DNA of 64,000 nucleotides from Synergistaceae bacterium (GTDB lineage: Bacteria > Synergistota > Synergistia > Synergistales > Aminithiophilaceae). Shown here in pieces: positions 17,866 to 26,586 of this stretch. The notes beneath the pieces are model-generated. The model made no database searches. It was given only the letters and a program-made list of their open reading frames with translations, and was not told the origin of the DNA. The stretch spans positions 148,985 to 212,984 of the forward strand of contig JAESII010000007.1 of NCBI GenBank assembly GCA_016756725.1. Direction: 5' to 3'. The position numbers were made by a program, and so were the translations under genes. The stretch's first letter is position 1. Each line of letters begins with the position of its first letter.

Positions 17866-19278
17866 CCTCCAGACGAGGAGAAGCACCTGGGCGAAAAGGA
17901 CGGAAAGTCCCAGCAGATTCTCCAGGTTCTCCAGAGCCCAAGGCCCTCCCTTGCCCTCTCCGGGCAAAGGCAGGAGGAAGGCCACGGTGAGGCCCAGAAG
18001 AAGCGTCACGACGGCCGGAATGACGCTGTGCGACGGCGTCCACCCCAGGAAGTGCCCCATCATGACCAGGGAGAGGGAAAGAAGAAGGGGAAAAAGCCAC
18101 TTCTGCCATCCGCCCTGACGGATCAGCCGCGGCCGGCCCAGGAGAGGACGGAGAAGGTAGATCGGCGTCAACAGGGCGAGGATCTTGAAAAGCCCCCCCC
18201 AAGGGGGGCTCATGGCCTCGCCCAGAGATTCCTTCAGCCCCGGAGCGCCCAGGAAAGGGGCGCCCGAAAGGGCCAGCGACGCTCCGAGAAGGGAGAGGAG
18301 GAGAGGCCAGGGAAGACCCTTGCGGGCCATGAAAGTGACCGAACGATGAGGCATGCGGCCCGCCGTGAGAAAGAGCCAGCCCTTGCAGAGACCGTGATAG
18401 AGGGCATACTGAGCCCCCAGGGCCGGCACGACGAGGATGAGGCCGACCTGGGCCAGCGTGCTGCTGGCCAGGAGTCTCTTGTAGTCGTCCTCTTTCAGCG
18501 CCAGCAGGGAACCGGCGACGAAGGAGAGAAGGGCCAGGGCCGTCAAAGGCCCGAGCAGCCGGGGTTCAACGGAGGCGAAACGAAGCAGAGGCGCCAGGCC
18601 TGTGGTGACGACGACGGCCGAAAGAAGGGCCGAAACGGGCGCCGCCGCCCCGCCGTGAGCTTCGGGCAGCCAGAGGCCCAGGACAAAGAGCCCCCCCTTG
18701 ACGGCCAGACCGGAGGCCATGAGAAGCAGGGCCAGAGGCGGGAGATCGGCCAAGCCGGCCATGGAGAAACTCCCCGTCGCGCCGAAGGCCTCGAGACAGC
18801 CCAGGAGGTAGAGGATCATCCCCACATGGCCCGTCATGAGATACTTGACGGCCGCCCAGGTCCGCCTCAGGCCGCCTCCCCACCGGATGAGGAGAAAGCC
18901 CAGAAGGGTCACCAGCTCGATGGCGACATAGACGTTGAAGAAATCATAGCTCACGAAGGCCGCGTTGCAGGCACCCAGAAGGAGCAGGACCAGCCCCTGG
19001 AAGGGGGGGCGCTCCCGTTCTTCCGGGGCCACGGCCGTGACGACCAGTCCTGCCAGGAGAACGAAGAGGGCACTCTGATCGTCGATGAAAAGATGGACTC
19101 CGAAAGGCCCAGAGAGGACGAGGTCCGAGGGAGGAAAGGAAAAGGCGAGGCGATGCAGGGCACCGACCGTAACGGCAACTCCCGTGCCGCCCTCGGCGAG
19201 GCGGCCGCCGCGGCCGAGGGCGAGGACAGCAAGTCCGGCCAGGAAAGGAAGAAAAACGGCCAGGGACAGAAAGGTCAC
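17854..19278 (-). CDS. Mrp/MBH antiporter large subunit D (MnhD/MrpD-like, Nqo/Mrp family)
   Basis: GTG start at 19278; NVYVAIELVTLLGFLLIR (TM5 Glu), GLAVKGGLFVLGLWLPEAHGGAAAPVSALLSAVVVTTG (TM7 Lys), KRLLASSTLAQVG. Confidence 0.88.
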   Translation of the reverse strand: MTFLSLAVFLPFLAGLAVLALGRGGRLAEGGTGVAVTVGALHRLAFSFPPSDLVLSGPFGVHLFIDDQSALFVLLAGLVVTAVAPEERERPPFQGLVLLLLGACNAAFVSYDFFNVYVAIELVTLLGFLLIRWGGGLRRTWAAVKYLMTGHVGMILYLLGCLEAFGATGSFSMAGLADLPPLALLLMASGLAVKGGLFVLGLWLPEAHGGAAAPVSALLSAVVVTTGLAPLLRFASVEPRLLGPLTALALLSFVAGSLLALKEDDYKRLLASSTLAQVGLILVVPALGAQYALYHGLCKGWLFLTAGRMPHRSVTFMARKGLPWPLLLSLLGASLALSGAPFLGAPGLKESLGEAMSPPWGGLFKILALLTPIYLLRPLLGRPRLIRQGGWQKWLFPLLLSLSLVMMGHFLGWTPSHSVIPAVVTLLLGLTVAFLLPLPGEGKGGPWALENLENLLGLSVLFAQVLLLVWRWLP

Positions 19279-19610
19279 CGGCGGCTTCTCCTTTCGATGC
19301 AGGAGGCGTCCAGGGTGGTGCAGCTCCTGGAGATATCCATGACGTAGACGATGAGCAGGGCCAGGGTGGCGAAGCCGATGACGATGGCCGTCAGGATCGC
19401 CGCCTGGGGGATGGGATCGGCGTAGGCTCCGGCCCCGTCGCCCAGAAGGGGAGCCCTCGGTCCGGCCCGGTAGCCGGCATGGACGAAGAGGGAGATGACG
19501 CCCGTGTTCATCACGTCCATGGCCAGCACCTTGGAGAGCACGTTCCGTCGCCCCACGAGGCCGACGAGTCCGATGAGAACGACGGAAAGCAGGATCCAGC
19601 GCAAAACCAT
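19275..19610 (-). CDS. Mrp antiporter subunit C (MnhC/NuoK-like)
   Basis: SVVLIGLVGLVGRRNVLSKVLAMDVMNTGVISLFV...DPIPQAAILTAIVIGFATLALLIVYV: DP-PQALVLTAIVIG signature. Confidence 0.88.
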   Translation of the reverse strand: MVLRWILLSVVLIGLVGLVGRRNVLSKVLAMDVMNTGVISLFVHAGYRAGPRAPLLGDGAGAYADPIPQAAILTAIVIGFATLALLIVYVMDISRSCTTLDASCIERRSRR

Positions 19611-19645
19611 GCAATCACCTCCTTAGAAACCTTTCCGCCAACAGT

Positions 19646-20232
19646 TCAGAAGCGGTAGGACAGGGTGAAGGCAACGAGATCGGAGTCGCCGCTGCGGAAG
19701 CCGACGTCGCCCAGGATGCCCTCGTCGGGCCGGGCCACTGCGGAGGGGAACGCCGCCGGCGGAGAGCTCCGAATGGCCCTCGACAGTCACGGGGAGAGAC
19801 TCTGGATATTGGCGTAGGTGCTGTTGAGACGGCCAAACCAGTCTTCGTTGAAATCGGAACCGAGGCCGAAGCGGGTGAAAAGACCGACACCGTACCAGAA
19901 ACGGTCGTTCACCTGACGGGTGTCGTAAAGGTGGGAGGAATCCAGAGGTGCTCCTCGGCCCACTGGAAAAAGCCGTCGCCAAAGCGAAGAATCTCCGTCT
20001 GGGGCATGATGAAGGTCATGCCTGTGGCGAGGTGGATTCCCTCGAGCTGGGTGATTCCCGCCGGGTTGTAGGCCAGGGCGGAAGGATCGTCAGCCCGCGC
20101 CAGAGGGGCTCCGGCCAGGGCGTTGCTCCTGGCGCTGTACTCGGAAAGAGCGAAACCGGCCGCAAAAAGGGGGCCGGCAAAGACGAAAAGGAGAGCTCCA
20201 CCGGCGAGCAGAGCGTTGCGGAAGGACTTCAA
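19646..20232 (-). pseudogene. Degraded FadL/OMPP1 family outer-membrane protein (frameshift plus internal deletion)
   Basis: Frame 1: signal peptide and AAGFALSEYSARSNALAGAPLARADDPSALAYNPAGITQLEG...WIPPTFTTPVR*; shifted frame: LYDTRQVNDRFWYGVGLFTRFGLGSDFNEDWFGRLNSTYANIQSLSP*; third piece: DEGILGDVGFRSGDSDLVAFTLSYRF* (FadL-like C-terminus). Confidence 0.85.
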
Positions 20233-20272
20233 GGGAAAACCTCCTCAGCCGTCGTCAGATGGGGGGCGTTGA

Positions 20273-21457
20273 TCAAAGGGCCACCCCTTTATCCTTGTGG
20301 ACCATCTCACCGTCGATGAAGGTAGCCACAGCGACGGTCCGGTAGTGGAAGGGATCGCCCGTCCAGAGGACCAGATCGGCCCGTTTGCCCCCCTCAAGGC
20401 TACCCAGTTCCTCGTCCAGCCCCAGATGTTCGGCAGCATTCATCGTCAGAGCCTCCAGGGCCGCATCGGCGTCAAGACCTGATCGGACTGCCTCAGCAGC
20501 CTGAGCCAGGGCAAAGCGGATGGGAATGACGGGGTGATCGGTCGTCAGGGAAAGGTGAACGCCGGCCTGGTGGAGTCTGGCGGCATCGCCGATCTCAAGC
20601 CGGGCCAGCTCCAGCTTGGGCCGTGACGAAAGGGCCGGGCCATAGGCCACGGGAATGGCCTTCTCCTTCAGGACCGAGGCGATGGACAGGCCTTCCGTGC
20701 CATGTTCCAGAGTCAGCTTCAGGCCGAACTCATCGGCGATGCGCAGAGCCGTCATCATGTCATCGGCCCTGTGGGCATGAACGCGAAGGGGCAGCTTGCC
20801 CTCAAGGACCGGCAGCAGCGCCTCGGCCTTCACGTCACGGTCCAGACCCTTATCCTCGTCCTGACGATGAAGCTTTTCTCCGTAGTGACGGGCCTTGAGG
20901 AGAGCCTCCCGCAAGGTCGCCGCGACGGCCATGCGCGTCGACGGGGACGCCTTCTGAGCCTTGTAGACATTTTTGGGATTCTCGCCGAAGGCCGCCTTCA
21001 TCGCCGACGGAGCCAGACGGACCATAGCATCGACGACCGTTCCGGCCGTCTTCAGCACCGCGCCCTGGCCGCCGATGACATTGGCGCTGCCCGGAAGGAC
21101 CTGGACCGTCGTCACCCCGGCCTGTCGGGCCTCGGCGAAGGCCCGATCGACGGGATTGATGGCGTCGATGACACGCAGATGAGGCGTCACGGGATGGGTC
21201 ATCTCGTTGCCGCTGCCCTCGTCCTCGGGGATTCCCTCCTCCCAGAGGCCCAGGTGAGTGTGAACGTCGATGAGCCCCGCCGTGATCCAGAAGGGTTCGG
21301 CATCGATGACCCGGTAGGCCCCTTCATCATCGATGAGGGAATCGAGATCGGTCGCAAGGCCAGCGATGCGCCCCTTCTCGACGAGCAGATGCACGCGCTC
21401 CCTCGTCTTCTTTCTGCCGTCCCAGAGGAGGCCGTTGCGGAGCAGAAAACGGGTCAC
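20273..21457 (-). CDS. Amidohydrolase family protein (imidazolonepropionase-like)
   Basis: WITAGLIDVHTHLGLWEEG, KLPLRVHAHRADDM, SLTTDHPVIP, GSLEGGKRADLVLWTGDPF. Confidence 0.9.
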   Translation of the reverse strand: MTRFLLRNGLLWDGRKKTRERVHLLVEKGRIAGLATDLDSLIDDEGAYRVIDAEPFWITAGLIDVHTHLGLWEEGIPEDEGSGNEMTHPVTPHLRVIDAINPVDRAFAEARQAGVTTVQVLPGSANVIGGQGAVLKTAGTVVDAMVRLAPSAMKAAFGENPKNVYKAQKASPSTRMAVAATLREALLKARHYGEKLHRQDEDKGLDRDVKAEALLPVLEGKLPLRVHAHRADDMMTALRIADEFGLKLTLEHGTEGLSIASVLKEKAIPVAYGPALSSRPKLELARLEIGDAARLHQAGVHLSLTTDHPVIPIRFALAQAAEAVRSGLDADAALEALTMNAAEHLGLDEELGSLEGGKRADLVLWTGDPFHYRTVAVATFIDGEMVHKDKGVAL

Positions 21458-21922
21458 TTAAAGGACCTCCTTGACAAAGCGCTCGAGGGAGATCCGACAG
21501 GTCGTCAGAAAATCGATCACCCGCGCCCGCGTCACCCCGCCGGCCAGATCGAGATCGAGCTCCAGATGGGGATCGCCGTCACTGTCGATGTAGGCCCGGG
21601 AGAAACGCATCCCTTCGTTCCAGGCGTTGACGCTGCGCAAGGTAGCATCCGTATCGGCCCACCCGCAGTGGAACTGAATGCTCTCACCTCCGTCGGCGAC
21701 GAACATCTGCACCGAGTAGCCCATCATCTTGAAGTGACAGACGTCATTGCCGGCATCAAGATCCGTCTGGTAACCCTCGGTCCGCAGAAGATCACGGACC
21801 TCGAACAGGGAAAGGCGTCGGTGAATGATATCGGACGCCTCCAAAGGCAGAGCCGAAATGAGGCAGCTGAGCAGACCAAGGCAAAGGGCAAAAAGGACAA
21901 CAGGCGAACCGCGACGCTTCAT
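21458..21922 (-). CDS. YbjN-domain secreted protein
   Basis: ATG at 21922: MKRRGSPVVLFALCLGLLSCLISALPLEA signal peptide; LFEVRDLLRTEGYQTDLD...VNAWNEGMRFSRAYIDSDGDPHLELDLDLAGG matches YbjN pattern. Confidence 0.75.
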   Translation of the reverse strand: MKRRGSPVVLFALCLGLLSCLISALPLEASDIIHRRLSLFEVRDLLRTEGYQTDLDAGNDVCHFKMMGYSVQMFVADGGESIQFHCGWADTDATLRSVNAWNEGMRFSRAYIDSDGDPHLELDLDLAGGVTRARVIDFLTTCRISLERFVKEVL

Positions 21923-22087
21923 GAGGAGCCTCCTCTCGAATTCCCCCTCTCCGGGAGGGGATGCTTTTTTATCATACCCCAGAGGCCCGGCCTGGGCGAG
22001 ATGGCCCCGTTCGCTGTCAGATCCTCTGTGGCTGGCACAAAAAACGACCGCCCAGGCCGGTAAGGACCTGGGCGGTCGAACGAATTC

Positions 22088-22163
22088 TGGCTCCTCGGGC
22101 AGGACTCGAACCTGCAACCTAGTGGTTAACAGCCACCCGCTCTGCCTATTGAGCTACCGAGGA
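22088..22163 (-). tRNA. tRNA-Asn (GTT)
   Basis: TCCTCGGTAGCTCAATAGGCAGAGCGGGTGGCTGTTAACCACTAGGTTGCAGGTTCGAGTCCTGCCCGAGGAGCCA cloverleaf with encoded CCA. Confidence 0.95.
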
Positions 22164-22206
22164 ATGCGATAAAAGTGACTTCGAGAAGGACGGTGCCGAA
22201 AAAATT

Positions 22207-22279
22207 GGAGGCGGCACCCGGATTCGAACCGGGGATAAAGGATTTGCAGTCCTCTGCCTTACCACTTGGCTATGCCGCC
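22207..22279 (-). tRNA. tRNA-Cys (GCA)
   Basis: GGCGGCATAGCCAAGTGGTAAGGCAGAGGACTGCAAATCCTTTATCCCCGGTTCGAATCCGGGTGCCGCCTCCA. Confidence 0.95.
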
Positions 22280-22774
22280 CCGTTTCGTTATCGGTAAGGC
22301 TACATTCTCAAGGAATCTCGGCCTTTTCTGCACCGCAGAGCCCATTCTACAGGGGCTCTGCGCCTGGGTCAAGCCCCATTAGGCCTCATTCTCCCCTGAT
22401 TCCGCAATCAATACCCGTCACGTTACCCTGAAACGGAGTCGGTCTTCAATCCTCTATTGTTTTGCTCTCCACCTGTCTTTGAAAGAGGCGAGCTTCTTCC
22501 CATCATCCTCAAAGGTGACCCGGGAGTGCAATTTCTCCGAAAAAGCATCACAAAAGCAACGCAGCCTAAGCATGTCCTCTTTCGCAAGGAGGGGACCCCA
22601 CGCTGTGCCCGATCTGTCCGGTCAACAACAGCCCTTCGTCATAGAAGGTTAAACCAACCCCATCCTCGTCTCTGCAATCCAAGGGGAAAGACCCTGCTCT
22701 TCATCGGTCGCGGAGACAGGAGGACAGCCTTGAAAGTTGACATCGTTTTCGAGAAAAGCTATCCTTCCTGATAA

Positions 22775-22796
22775 TAATCGATAGCTATTTCGATTA
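22775..22796. promoter_or_regulatory. Inverted repeat just upstream of the activase gene (operator candidate)
   Basis: TAATCGA-tagctatt-TCGATTA, 7-bp perfect arms, ending 12 nt before the ATG at 22809. Confidence 0.4.
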
Positions 22797-22808
22797 TAAG
22801 GGGAGTGA

Positions 22809-23576
22809 ATGGCGATCGTTTCTCAAGTCATCGGCATTGATATCGGCTCCGTCGGGGCCAAGGGCGTTCTTTTCGACGGCTCCATTGCGGCCAGCGCCAT
22901 CGTTCCTACGGGGTGGGACATGAAAGAGACGTCCCGGTCCCTTCTGTCTTCCCTTGCGGGGGGTAAAGATGTGACGGCTCTTCCCCTCGTCGCCACAGGA
23001 TACGGCCGTAACGCCGTCGAAGGGGCAAGGAGGACGATGACGGAGATCACCTGCCATGCCAGAGGCGTTCGCTTCCTTCACGGAGAGGCCAGGACGGTTC
23101 TTGACATCGGCGGACAGGACAGCAAGGTCATCGGACTGGACCGGTCGGGGAAAGTGGTTGATTTCGCCATGAATGACCGCTGTGCCGCCGGGACGGGGCG
23201 TTTTCTTCAAATGATGGCTCATCGTCTTGATTACAGCCTTGACGACGTGAAGGCCCTGAGCTGTGACGGTGAGGTGCAGCCTCTGACGAGCATGTGCGCC
23301 GTCTTCGCCGAGACGGAAGTGGTGGCCCATATTGCCCGCGGCGTGCCCCGGGAAGCGCTGCTTCGTGGAATCCTGCGAGCCATCGCAGCCCGCGCAGCGG
23401 CGATGGTGACAAAAACGGGCCTGACAGAGCCTCTCTTCTTCTCGGGGGGACTCTCGCGCATCGGCAGCCTGGCAACGCTGATCGGCCGCGAGCTGAAAAC
23501 GGAGGTCGCCGTCCACGGCCGGTCGCCCCTGGCGGGAGCTATCGGTGCAGCCCTGATCGCCTGGGAGGAGCGCTGA
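22809..23576 (+). CDS. Acyl-CoA dehydratase activase-type ATPase (HgdC/YjiL family)
   Basis: GIDIGSVGAKGVLFDG, TGYGRNAVEGARRTMTEITCHARG, TVLDIGGQDSKVI, NDRCAAGTGRFLQMMA, SMCAVFAETEVVAHIARGVPREAL. Confidence 0.93.
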   Translation: MAIVSQVIGIDIGSVGAKGVLFDGSIAASAIVPTGWDMKETSRSLLSSLAGGKDVTALPLVATGYGRNAVEGARRTMTEITCHARGVRFLHGEARTVLDIGGQDSKVIGLDRSGKVVDFAMNDRCAAGTGRFLQMMAHRLDYSLDDVKALSCDGEVQPLTSMCAVFAETEVVAHIARGVPREALLRGILRAIAARAAAMVTKTGLTEPLFFSGGLSRIGSLATLIGRELKTEVAVHGRSPLAGAIGAALIAWEER

Positions 23577-23577
23577 G

Positions 23578-24711
23578 ATGGGTCCCATAGCGGCGATCGT
23601 CGATGAGGTGCGGCGCCATCGCGACGACGGAATCCTGCAGATCAAGGAGGCTCATGAGAAGGGCATTCCCATCGTCGGCACCTACTGCGGCTACATGCCC
23701 TGGGAGATCATCGACGCCGCCGGGGCCATCGCCGTGAGCCTCTGTGCCAAAAGCGACGAGGCCATTCCCGCCGCAGAGGAACATCTCCCCCGCAACCTCT
23801 GCCCCCTCGTGAAGTCCAGCTACGGCCACGCCTTGAGAGGAAGCTGTCCCTATTTTCATTTTTGCGACCTCATCGTGGCCGAGACCACCTGCGACGGCAA
23901 GAAGAAGATGTACGAGCTCCTGGACCGGATCAAGCCCGTCCACCTCGTCCAAATTCCCCAGAGACAGGACAGGCCGGAAGATCTTGCACTGATGAAGTCC
24001 GAATTCAACCGCGTCTGCCGCCGCCTTGAGACTCTGACGGGCAGGCCCGTCACGGACGAGGCTTTGGCCGCCTCGGTGGCCCTCCGCAACCGTGAGCGCC
24101 GCGGCCTCAGGGCCCTCTGGGATCTATCGCGCCGGGATAATCCCCCCCTCACAGGATGGGAGGTCCAGGAGATCACCGACTACATCCAGTATCACTTTGA
24201 CAAGAAACAGGCCCTCGTCTGGCTCGAAGGGGTGACGGAGACCCTGAGGCAGACCGAACCGGAAAGGGATCTTTCCGCGAAGCCCCGCGTTCTCGTCACG
24301 GGATGCCCCATCGGCGGCGTCATGAAGACCCTCAAGACCCTCGAAGAATCCGGTGCCCTCGTGGTATGCTTCGAGAACTGCGGCGGCCAGAAGGAACCGC
24401 TGAAAGCCGTCGACGAAGCAAAGGACGTCATGGGGGCCCTGGCGGAGAAATACCTGACCATCGGCTGTTCCGTGATGAGTCCCAATCCCCACCGGATGGA
24501 AGCCCTGGAGAGACTGATCGACGAATACGATGTGGACGGCGTCGTCGAGATCGTCCTGACGGCCTGTCATACCTACGCCATCGAAAGCCACTCCATCCGC
24601 GAACGGGTCCAATCTCTGGGCAAGCGCTATCTCGCCGTCGGGACGGACTACTCTCCCGGCGACAGAGAACAGCTGGCAACACGAATGGGCGCTTTTGTCG
24701 AAATGCTCTGA
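23578..24711 (+). CDS. HgdB/YjiM-type 2-hydroxyacyl-CoA dehydratase superfamily protein; probable double-cubane-cluster anaerobic reductase
   Basis: Single-subunit 377 aa, 12 Cys including GTYCGYMPWEII, LPRNLCPLVKSSYG, SCPYFHFCDLIVAETTCDGKKKMYELL, CFENCGGQKE; paired with its activase. Confidence 0.85.
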   Translation: MGPIAAIVDEVRRHRDDGILQIKEAHEKGIPIVGTYCGYMPWEIIDAAGAIAVSLCAKSDEAIPAAEEHLPRNLCPLVKSSYGHALRGSCPYFHFCDLIVAETTCDGKKKMYELLDRIKPVHLVQIPQRQDRPEDLALMKSEFNRVCRRLETLTGRPVTDEALAASVALRNRERRGLRALWDLSRRDNPPLTGWEVQEITDYIQYHFDKKQALVWLEGVTETLRQTEPERDLSAKPRVLVTGCPIGGVMKTLKTLEESGALVVCFENCGGQKEPLKAVDEAKDVMGALAEKYLTIGCSVMSPNPHRMEALERLIDEYDVDGVVEIVLTACHTYAIESHSIRERVQSLGKRYLAVGTDYSPGDREQLATRMGAFVEML

Positions 24712-24760
24712 TCGGGGCATGGAATGCCTCACTCAATTGAACGAGAAAGGAAGAGAGAAC

Positions 24761-25744
24761 ATGATGAAGAGACTGGCGGCAACAGCAGCTTTTCTGGTTT
24801 TGGCGGCGACGATGGCCTTCGCTGAGACCCAACCGAGCGGCAAGGGCATGAAGGTCTGGTTCGACGGAGGCGGTTCCGTCGGTGAACCTTACACGACGAT
24901 CGTCGTGAACGGTGCCAGGCAGGCGGCCACGGACCTCGGCGTCGAACTGACCATCGTCTACTCCGATTGGAACGCCGAGAAAATGCTGGAAAACTTCAAG
25001 AACGGCCTGGCCGCGGAGCCTACCGGTTTCGTCGTCATGGGACACCCAGGCGACGATGCCTTCGAACCCCTCATCGACGAGGCTTTTTCGAAGGGCATGA
25101 TCGTCACTGCTGTCGACACGGAACTGCCACGGCTTCAGGCGAAATATCAGTCCCGCGGTTTCGGCTACATCGGCCCCGACGGATGGAAACAGGGCGAGGA
25201 TATGGCCAAAGAGATCCTGCGGCGCCGTGATTTCAAGAAAGGAGACAAGGCCTTCGTCTGGGGCCTCAAGCGCCTCGAGAGCCGCGGCCGTCGGGCCCGG
25301 GCCATCCTCCAGGTCTTCGAGGAGGCGGGACTCAAGGTGGATTACCTGGAGATCTCCGACGAGATCAACCGCGACGTCTCTCTCGGTGCACCGGTTCTCA
25401 CGGGCTATCTGGCCGCCAATCCCGACTGCAAGGTCATCGTCGTCGATCATGGCGCCCTGACGGGTCAGATGGAGAACTTCCTCCGCGCCGCCGGACTGAA
25501 GCCGGGCGAGATCTACGCCACAGGCTTCAGCCTCAATCCCGCCACGGCGGCTTCCATCGAGAGCGGCTACCTGAACCTCGTCTCCGAGGCACAGCCCTAC
25601 CTGATGGGCTACCTCAGCGTCGTCCAGATCGTCCAGACGGCCAAATACGGCTTCGGCGGCCTCGTCGTCGACACCGGCGGCGGCTACGTCTCGCAAGAGA
25701 ACATCGCTGCCGTGGCCCCTCTGGCGAAAGAAGGCATCCGCTGA
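24761..25744 (+). CDS. Sugar-type ABC transporter substrate-binding protein (periplasmic binding protein type 1)
   Basis: Signal peptide MMKRLAATAAFLVLAATMAFA; PBP1 fold pattern; upstream of ATPase and RbsC/AraH-type permease. Confidence 0.85.
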   Translation: MMKRLAATAAFLVLAATMAFAETQPSGKGMKVWFDGGGSVGEPYTTIVVNGARQAATDLGVELTIVYSDWNAEKMLENFKNGLAAEPTGFVVMGHPGDDAFEPLIDEAFSKGMIVTAVDTELPRLQAKYQSRGFGYIGPDGWKQGEDMAKEILRRRDFKKGDKAFVWGLKRLESRGRRARAILQVFEEAGLKVDYLEISDEINRDVSLGAPVLTGYLAANPDCKVIVVDHGALTGQMENFLRAAGLKPGEIYATGFSLNPATAASIESGYLNLVSEAQPYLMGYLSVVQIVQTAKYGFGGLVVDTGGGYVSQENIAAVAPLAKEGIR

Positions 25745-25776
25745 AGCTCCCCTATCACTGAAAATGCAATATACTC

Positions 25777-25807
25777 GGTGCGGGGGAACCTACCCCGCAC
25801 CTTTTTT
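25777..25807 (+). terminator. Rho-independent terminator/attenuator between SBP and ATPase genes
   Basis: ggtgcgggg-gaaccta-ccccgcacc followed by tttttt. Confidence 0.85.
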
Positions 25808-25830
25808 GTGATCATCACAGGAGGATGAGG

Positions 25831-26586
25831 ATGGAACCAGCGGTGACGATGAGAGGCATCACAAAATCCTTCGGCCCCATCCACGCCCTGAGAGGCGTCG
25901 ATCTCGACCTGCAGGCGGGCGAGGTGCTGGCGCTGCTCGGTGATAACGGGGCCGGTAAATCGACGCTGGTCAAGATCCTTTCGGGCCTTCACGTCCCCGA
26001 TTCGGGGACGATGACTCTGGACGGCAAACCCGTCGACTGGAGACGGTACGATGTGGCCCGGGCCCGCGATATGGGCGTCGAGACGGTCTATCAGGAGCGC
26101 TCCCTCGGCGAGAAGCAACCCCTCTGGCGTAACGTCTTCGTCGGCCGCCACCTGAGAAACCGCCTGGGTCTGATCGACGTCAGGCGGGAGAAAGTGGAGA
26201 CGATGAAGCTTCTTGCCGACGTGATCGGCTTCCGCGGCGTCGGCCTCCACCCCGAGGCCCGCGTCGCGAGCCTTTCCGGAGGAGAGCGGCAGGGACTGGC
26301 CATCGCCCGGGCCATGTACTTCGACGCGGCCATCATCGTCCTCGACGAGCCGACGACGGCCCTGGGCGTGACGGAGGCCGAGAAGGTCCTCTCCTTCGTC
26401 GAGAGGCTCCGAACCGAGGGGCACAGCTGCCTCTTCGTCAGTCACGAAATGCACCACGTCCACCGCATCGCCGACCGCTTCGCCCTCATGGAACGGGGCC
26501 GCATCGCGACAATCCTCAAAAAAAGCGAGATCAGCCTCAAGGACCTGGCAGAAAAACTTCTGCTCGGCGAGGAGGACAGACCATGA
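25831..26586 (+). CDS. ABC transporter ATP-binding protein (single-domain, sugar type)
   Basis: GDNGAGKSTLVKILSGLH, ASLSGGERQGLAIARAMYF, IIVLDEPTTALG. Confidence 0.9.
   Translation: MEPAVTMRGITKSFGPIHALRGVDLDLQAGEVLALLGDNGAGKSTLVKILSGLHVPDSGTMTLDGKPVDWRRYDVARARDMGVETVYQERSLGEKQPLWRNVFVGRHLRNRLGLIDVRREKVETMKLLADVIGFRGVGLHPEARVASLSGGERQGLAIARAMYFDAAIIVLDEPTTALGVTEAEKVLSFVERLRTEGHSCLFVSHEMHHVHRIADRFALMERGRIATILKKSEISLKDLAEKLLLGEEDRP

Noticed and set aside
18028-19347. 439-aa ORF antisense to mnhD
   Set aside because: Highly charged shadow ORF; the sense strand is a clear antiporter subunit.
20702-22063. 453-aa ORF antisense to the amidohydrolase and YbjN genes
   Set aside because: Spans two sense genes with recognised motifs; no plausible domain.
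22457-22771. 104-aa ORF in the long intergenic region upstream of the activase gene
   Set aside because: No SD, no domain, composition unlike neighbouring proteins.
23578-24711. Interpretation as a classical 2-hydroxyglutaryl-CoA dehydratase
   Set aside because: Only one HgdB-type subunit is present with no second subunit or CoA-transferase; the YjiM/double-cubane-like assignment fits better.
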